This document shows positions 59,612 through 64,000 of a stretch of 64,000 bases of DNA, one piece after another. The stretch's first letter is position 1; the number at the start of each line of letters is the position of its first letter. Source of the DNA: Pseudomonas chlororaphis subsp. aurantiaca (GTDB lineage: Bacteria; Pseudomonadota; Gammaproteobacteria; Pseudomonadales; Pseudomonadaceae); contig NZ_CP059162.1 in assembly GCF_013466605.1 (NCBI RefSeq), positions 2,294,001-2,358,000 of the forward strand. The letters are read 5' to 3'. Below the pieces are notes generated by a model. It saw nothing but the letters and a program-made list of their open reading frames with translations. It was not told the origin of the DNA and did not search any database. The translations under genes and the position numbers were made by a program.

Positions 59612-59893
59612 TCAGGACTCCTGCGCCGTGCGCCACTGAATCACCTCCAGCACCGCACACCCTTCCCGGGTCAGCAGATGCACTCCTCGGGTCACCCGCG
59701 CCAAGTCGCAGTCGGAAATATCTTTCAGGTTAAGCGTGGACAGGCTGTCCATCAGGTCGCGCACCACGGTGAAACGATGGGCTGCGCAAGCCGCCAGATC
59801 GCTCAAGGGGGCGTCGGTATCGAGGTAGAAAACGGGAGCGTCGGCGTCGTGGGTATCGACGGGGGTGAAGCGGGAAGTTTGATGGTCAATCAT
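59612..59893 (-). CDS. small conserved hypothetical, DUF3077-type possible
   Basis: 93 residues, MIDHQTSRFTPVDTHDADAP then FYLDTDAPLSDLAACAAHRF and VHLLTREGCAVLEVIQW. The pattern recalls small pseudomonad proteins of the DUF3077 kind, but I am unsure. Start set by TAGGAGCTG. Cytoplasmic. Confidence 0.6.
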   Translation of the reverse strand: MIDHQTSRFTPVDTHDADAPVFYLDTDAPLSDLAACAAHRFTVVRDLMDSLSTLNLKDISDCDLARVTRGVHLLTREGCAVLEVIQWRTAQES

Positions 59894-60312
59894 CGGTGCA
59901 GCTCCTATGAATAGAGCAACCACCTTTCGCGGCCAAGCGAATAAGGGTGGCAGCTGTACGCGGGTTGGCCGACCGGGCATAGGACACCGGCACACCCGAA
60001 GGTGTCCCACGCACAGCCGCCATGACACAAAATCGCAGGCACAAAAAAAGCGCCTGCAATGGTGTTTGGACGCTGATGCGTTCCTATGCTCGGCCGGCCA
60101 AGGTCGTTCGCGGATTTTGCCGCGAGCGCGAACTATAGGGGCGACGGTTTAACGGCGCAACCGAGTATTGGTGGGGATGTTTGAGTGGTTGTGTCGGGCG
60201 GTGTTGGTGGCGACGGTGGCGGGGCGTAATTACATGGACTTGACGCCCCCTTGTTGGTGTCGATCCTTTTTTATTTCTGTTGTCGATCGTGGATGTCAGT
60301 TCATCACCGACC
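59894..60312. other. intergenic, border of the PAAR cassette
   Basis: No gene is seen. Contains an inverted repeat GCAGGC/GCCTGC around an A-run near 60041-60058, and AT-rich sequence from 60240 on where composition changes toward the toxin cassette. Confidence 0.4.
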
Positions 60313-60669
60313 TCAAAGCCTGCAAGCAATTTCCTTCCACATGTAGTCGTAGTTGTACTTCAGCCATAGAACCAGCACCTTATCAAACTGCCTGCGTAAC
60401 CAATTACGCTTCCGCGCCGCCAGCCTTTCCTCGATCCTGGCTCTGAGCCAGTCGGGGTCAAAGCCTGTCCAGACAGAGGGCAAGACTGCTGCAAGGTTAG
60501 AGAAGCACACGGGCGCCACTTCTGAATAAAAGATTTCGTAGAGTACGTCAGGATCGACGCCTTTGACCTGTCGCGCGATGTAGTCGTAATCGGTCGGAAA
60601 ATAGTTGAATGGCTCAGACAGTGCGGTTCTGACTTCTGTCAGTTGTGGCTCGGTCAGAAAATGTCCCAA
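60313..60669 (-). CDS. probable immunity protein (DUF7079-like)
   Basis: 118 residues, TTG start (MGHFLTEPQLTEVRTALSEP) with GAGGAG nine bases upstream inside the toxin gene. The C-terminal PSVWTGFDPDWLRARIEERL and LKYNYDYMWKEIA fit a small family found beside PAAR effectors, as I recall DUF7079. No membrane segment. Overlaps the toxin end by 16 bases, which is the usual layout for a cognate immunity gene. Confidence 0.75.
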   Translation of the reverse strand: MGHFLTEPQLTEVRTALSEPFNYFPTDYDYIARQVKGVDPDVLYEIFYSEVAPVCFSNLAAVLPSVWTGFDPDWLRARIEERLAARKRNWLRRQFDKVLVLWLKYNYDYMWKEIACRL

Positions 60670-61436
60670 TGCGAAAACTCCTCCAGTTCCTCATCAAGCG
60701 AGTCCGCGACCACGCCGCCTGCGACGCTACCAGCCACTGACCCCGCCAAGATGACCGCAATTGCACAGATCGGAGCTCCAGGGCCACACAACGCACTGAC
60801 GCCCATCCCAGTTAGTACGCCGCCTAACGCACCTCCTCCGACGAGGATGCCTTGTCGGGCCGTTTCTTTTGGTTTGTTCTCAGCATTCAGGATTTGATAA
60901 GTCGCCAGCGCAGCGGTCACGAGAACGCCGAGTTTGCCCATGATCAGCATTTTTTTAGTGCCTTTCGTAAACTTGGCATCATCCCGGCCGGCGGCTTCCA
61001 AAATGGTGTAATGAACCTTCTTTTGCTCTGCGGCTGAAAGGTTTTCATAGCTCTTTTTGAAGAGATCGTTGGAGTAACGATCCAAAAGCCATTTTAGTGT
61101 CCTACCGTCTTTTTTCTTCCTTTGAACGACCGCCAGGCCCTGCGCAGAAGTCCACTTACGATGTTCTATCAAAATTTTGTTTCGCATTTCATGGCTGAAC
61201 GCTACACCTTCTTGCGCCGTAATTTTTCCTGCTTTCACGTCCTCCATTGTTTGCTGAGACATGCGTTTGATATTCCTGAGATAGCTAGCCCTGATTTTTT
61301 CATCAGAGATAGCATCCAAAGAAAATCTCAGCGCAGCGCCCTCCATCAGCTCTAAGGCCCTATCGAGTGGAGAGTCTTTTAAAGCATGCTCGCGCTGAAC
61401 AATATAGCTGCCAGTGACGATGTACGGTTCTGTCAC
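60654..61436 (-). CDS. candidate T6SS effector with glycine-zipper membrane region
   Basis: 260 residues, GTG start. Residues 1-160 are helical and charged with no known domain; 164-185 (LGVLVTAALATYQIL) and about 195-250 (GILVGGGALGGVLTGMGVSA, AIAVILAGSVAGSVAGGVVA) are hydrophobic with GxxxG zippers, then an acidic tail. This resembles pore-forming effectors such as P. aeruginosa Tse4 in style only. The gene lies between a PAAR gene and a probable immunity gene. GC is lower than in its surroundings. Confidence 0.72.
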   Translation of the reverse strand: MTEPYIVTGSYIVQREHALKDSPLDRALELMEGAALRFSLDAISDEKIRASYLRNIKRMSQQTMEDVKAGKITAQEGVAFSHEMRNKILIEHRKWTSAQGLAVVQRKKKDGRTLKWLLDRYSNDLFKKSYENLSAAEQKKVHYTILEAAGRDDAKFTKGTKKMLIMGKLGVLVTAALATYQILNAENKPKETARQGILVGGGALGGVLTGMGVSALCGPGAPICAIAVILAGSVAGSVAGGVVADSLDEELEEFSHWDIF

Positions 61437-61446
61437 AGGATGTTCC

Positions 61447-61992
61447 TTATCCTAGAATTTTGTTCAATAAGCTCTCAGTGAGAGAGGGGGTCTCAGCAGG
61501 CGCTTCATCTTCGAACTTGAGCATCAAGCACGTCTTGCCCGATGGGTTCGAAAACTTCACGGTATTTTCTTTATTAAACACGCCAGGGAGTGATGAGCCA
61601 TCGTCAAAATGAGCGGTGCACGATAAGCCCTCATAGCTTTCGTCAGCAGGAATTCTGAAGCCGATCCATCTTGCATGGCCGGCTAAAAGCTCAGGAGAAA
61701 TGAATTCGCAGGGTATATGGGTATCACCAATGATCACCGTACTCGATCCACCGATGACGATGCTGCCATGGGTTCCCCCCGTATCGATGGTGGCGGCATT
61801 TTTGCCGTTTATGAAGACGCTTGAAGACAGACCCGACGACAACGTACTGCCACAAGTACAAGTGTCGCCCTGGCGTGCAGCGGGTAGGCCATCGAAAAGC
61901 ACATCAGAAGAGCCTGTCGCGATAGGGTTGGTACCGTGCCCTGGCATAGGGCAACTAGATGGGTCGCTCTTACGCGCCGCTGGTTTAGCCAT
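61447..61992 (-). CDS. PAAR-domain protein with C-terminal extension
   Basis: 181 residues. PAAR domain: MAKPAARKSDPSSCPMPGHG, LPAARQGDTCTCGSTLS, TIDTGGTHGSIVIGGSSTVI; caps the VgrG spike of the T6SS. Residues 100-181 form an extra domain of unknown role, with a mid part (RWIGFRIPADESYEGLSCTA) that may bind the effector. AGGAGGTCATC precedes the start. First gene of the cassette. Confidence 0.88.
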   Translation of the reverse strand: MAKPAARKSDPSSCPMPGHGTNPIATGSSDVLFDGLPAARQGDTCTCGSTLSSGLSSSVFINGKNAATIDTGGTHGSIVIGGSSTVIIGDTHIPCEFISPELLAGHARWIGFRIPADESYEGLSCTAHFDDGSSLPGVFNKENTVKFSNPSGKTCLMLKFEDEAPAETPSLTESLLNKILG

Positions 61993-62287
61993 GATGACCT
62001 CCTGTCAAAAACTCGTGAGCGTCACAACCTATCACGAATGCCAAGCCCAATTAGTAACCCTCGCATAGGACGCTAGAGACAGAAACGCACAAAATGCTCC
62101 ACTTTTAAAAACTACGAGTCCGCTTTCGGCTGTGGATTATGATCATTGCCGCATGCGGACCATTTTGTGTTTTGGCTCCCATGCGACTTCATACATTAGA
62201 AGCGCTCTGAAAAGGCCTCCGTGATTTGGCGCAACCCATGAACATCTATCACCGAGCACAGAGAACTCAATCCGCCGCCACCGGACA

Positions 62288-62836
62288 TTACAGAATGCGC
62301 AACATCCACAGCACACCCAAATAAACCACGGCTATCCCCAACGGCAGCACACAAAGCAGTCGAACCTGCGAAAAGAACGAAGGCACGGCTTCCACCGGAG
62401 TCGACTCCTCCAGTTGCTGCAACGTCATGACCGCGACACCTTCTTCTGCTGGCGCGTTGAGTCGAGCCTGGATCAGCGGTTCGACTTCTTCGACTTTGCG
62501 CATCAGGGTCCGGCCCCAGGTGAACAGGGCCGCGCCGACGAAGATCAACAGGTAGATCACCAGGAATTTCCAGTGGGGCGGGTTGCTCAGGCGGATAAAG
62601 TCCGGGGTGGGGCTGTTGTCCCAGAACCAGTCCAGGGGCCGGGTGTTTTCATAGACGGTGAACATGAAGTTCTTGATCGGGCGGTTGATGGTCGCCGCGG
62701 CGGTGGTGTAGCTGTCCAGGCGCCAGTGGAGCATTTTCAGGGTGGAAAACACGGTGGAGATCAAGGCGCCGGTAAACAGCAACGCGCCTGCGGCGATGGA
62801 CAGCCGGTATTTCAGTTGGGCCTGGGTGTAATTCAT
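62288..62836 (-). CDS. YniB-like membrane protein
   Basis: 182 residues: first membrane segment LSIAAGALLFTGALISTVFS, central WFWDNSPTPDFIRL, then WKFLVIYLLIFVGAALFTWG and a C-terminal membrane segment LLCVLPLGIAVVYLGVLWML. The pattern resembles E. coli YniB, function unknown. Start at MNYTQAQ with CGCAAAG upstream. Divergent from the receptor. Confidence 0.75.
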   Translation of the reverse strand: MNYTQAQLKYRLSIAAGALLFTGALISTVFSTLKMLHWRLDSYTTAAATINRPIKNFMFTVYENTRPLDWFWDNSPTPDFIRLSNPPHWKFLVIYLLIFVGAALFTWGRTLMRKVEEVEPLIQARLNAPAEEGVAVMTLQQLEESTPVEAVPSFFSQVRLLCVLPLGIAVVYLGVLWMLRIL

Positions 62837-63129
62837 CTTTGCGTCCTGCGATGAAGAAAAGGGGCGCAATACTATAGCCCGTCGCCTCTGGTCGATAGGG
62901 CGGCGCTGGTTCCGAACCTCGAAGGTTTCAGCCGGCACGGCTGTGACAAATGCCACCGGTACCTCGGCCTGAACCACGGGCAAAGCCTGCCGCCAATGAA
63001 TTTCCTGCCGATGCAATAAGCGCCGTACCAGCACGAGCTAAAGCTGACCAGCGCACCCGCCAAATCGAGACGCCCGTCCCAAACGCTGTCAATATTAAAA
63101 ATTGTAATCATTTGTATTTACATACAAAA

Positions 63130-63148
63130 GATAATCGTTATCATTCGC
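63130..63148 (+). promoter_or_regulatory. Fur box upstream of the TonB receptor
   Basis: GATAATCGTTATCATTCGC matches 14 of 19 positions of GATAATGATAATCATTATC. 27 bases before the receptor start. The rest of 62837-63174 holds no gene. Confidence 0.8.
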
Positions 63149-63174
63149 GCGATAATTCCTACAAGAAGGTGTCC

Positions 63175-64000
63175 ATGGTGGTTTCATCGCGCATTTACCC
63201 AGCCTCTCTATCGTTGCTGGGCATTCTGGTCGTACCTGATCTACAGGCAGAAACGGAGTCTGCTCTAACCCTTCCGGCCACCGCTGTGAACAGTGAGTAC
63301 AGCGAGCAGAGCTACATGCCGACCGAGAGCAGGAGTGCGTTGAAGATCGATGCGCCGCTGCGTGATATCCCGCAAACCGTCAACGTGATCCCCCAGAGCG
63401 TGATCAAGGATCAGGGCGCGCAGTCGATGGAGGACGTGCTGAAAAATGTCCCCGGTGTCGGCCTGTCCAACGGCGATGGTCAGCGCGATCAGGTCACCAT
63501 CCGCGGTTTCAGCGCCATTGGCGACATGTACGTCGATGGCATTCGCGACGACGCCCTGTATTTCCGCGACCTGTCCAACGTCGAGCGGGTGGAGGTGATC
63601 AAGGGGCCCGCGGCGGTGCTTTATGGCCGCGGCTCATCCGGCGGTCTGATCAACAGCATCAGCAAGAAGCCCAACTTCGCCCCCAAGCAGGAAGTGGGTG
63701 TCAGCTTCGACAGCGAGGGTAAAAAGCGCACGCAATTCGACGCCGGTTGGGCCGACCAGCAGCACAACGACAAGGCGTTCCGGGTCACGGGGGCGCTGGA
63801 GAACAGCGACACTTTCCGCGATGACGGTTATATCGACCGCAAGGCCATCGCGCCGTCGGCCTACTTCAAGCTCTCGGACGATCTGGAACTGAACCTGGGC
63901 GCTACCTATCTGTACGACAAGCGCCTGATCGACTTCGGCATCCCGGCGCGTGGCAATCGCCCGGTCGATGTGGACCGTGACAAGCGCTTCGGTTCCGCCG
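63175..64000 (+). CDS. TonB-dependent siderophore receptor, truncated by the window end
   Basis: Frame open to the end of the window (275 codons seen). Signal peptide (YPASLSLLGILVVPDLQA), then the plug domain: LRDIPQTVNVIPQSVIKDQG, DVLKNVPGVGLSNGDGQRDQ, VERVEVIKGPAAVLYGRGSS, GGLINSISKKPN. Fiu/PiuA/BfrD-like catecholate-siderophore class. TonB-box region and beta-barrel run on beyond 64000. AGAAGGTGTCC precedes the start and a Fur box lies upstream. Confidence 0.93.
   Translation, partial: MVVSSRIYPASLSLLGILVVPDLQAETESALTLPATAVNSEYSEQSYMPTESRSALKIDAPLRDIPQTVNVIPQSVIKDQGAQSMEDVLKNVPGVGLSNGDGQRDQVTIRGFSAIGDMYVDGIRDDALYFRDLSNVERVEVIKGPAAVLYGRGSSGGLINSISKKPNFAPKQEVGVSFDSEGKKRTQFDAGWADQQHNDKAFRVTGALENSDTFRDDGYIDRKAIAPSAYFKLSDDLELNLGATYLYDKRLIDFGIPARGNRPVDVDRDKRFGSA

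Overview
The window comes from a fluorescent pseudomonad, most likely the Pseudomonas protegens / P. chlororaphis branch of the P. fluorescens group. Three things point there: a 64-residue CsrA-family protein that matches my memory of P. protegens CHA0 RsmE; the thrS-infC-rpmI-rplT-pheST-ihfA-merR-tRNA-Pro core block with gammaproteobacterial gene order and an AUU-started infC; and typical high-GC codon use with Pseudomonas REP-type intergenic repeats.

Layout. 1-8.8 kb: NUDIX hydrolase, small lipoproteins, a chitin module (AA10 LPMO without a Sec signal plus an N-terminally truncated GH18 chitinase), rsmE, a SPOR lipoprotein, endA, a DUF1654 gene under a LexA-type box, and periplasmic glutaminase-asparaginase. 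8.9-16 kb: a ribose operon rbsBACRKD with a LacI-type operator, followed by a signal-peptide-bearing nucleoside hydrolase that could feed it. 16-18 kb: small conserved genes, an I78-type inhibitor lipoprotein and a cold-shock protein. 18.4-26 kb: the translation block; its thrS leader carries a hairpin that looks like the anticodon arm of tRNA-Thr(GGU). 26-31 kb: a decayed island at tRNA-Pro (integrase remnant, excisionase, BRCT fragment, IS3-family element, gene debris, GNAT). 31-35.6 kb: RTX family I.3 lipase, stand-alone KAS II enzyme with a divergent HxlR regulator, and a VOC protein.

35.7-39 kb holds the most unusual system: a four-gene operon with a radical SAM/SPASM protein and three small proteins that share a C-terminal 'GDL' domain (DUF1843-like), two of them fused to a DUF1842-like domain. 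39-49.4 kb: a 3-hydroxyacyl-CoA dehydrogenase with TetR and AraC regulators, then a complete acetoin catabolism locus (acoR, sigma-54 promoter with palindromic upstream sites, a 13-codon leader ORF, acoX-A-B-C, 2,3-butanediol dehydrogenase). 49.4-58.2 kb: HAD hydrolase, membrane protein, acyl-CoA dehydrogenase and acyl-CoA synthetase divergent from a soluble PAS histidine kinase / FixJ-type regulator pair, and a lipoprotein. 58.2-60 kb: a structured intergenic repeat, hicAB and an inverted REP pair. 60.3-62 kb: a PAAR / glycine-zipper toxin / immunity cassette of type VI secretion type. 62.3-64 kb: a YniB-like membrane protein and a Fur-boxed TonB-dependent siderophore receptor running off the end.

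Long open frames antisense to the GC-rich genes (up to about 730 codons) were treated as shadows.
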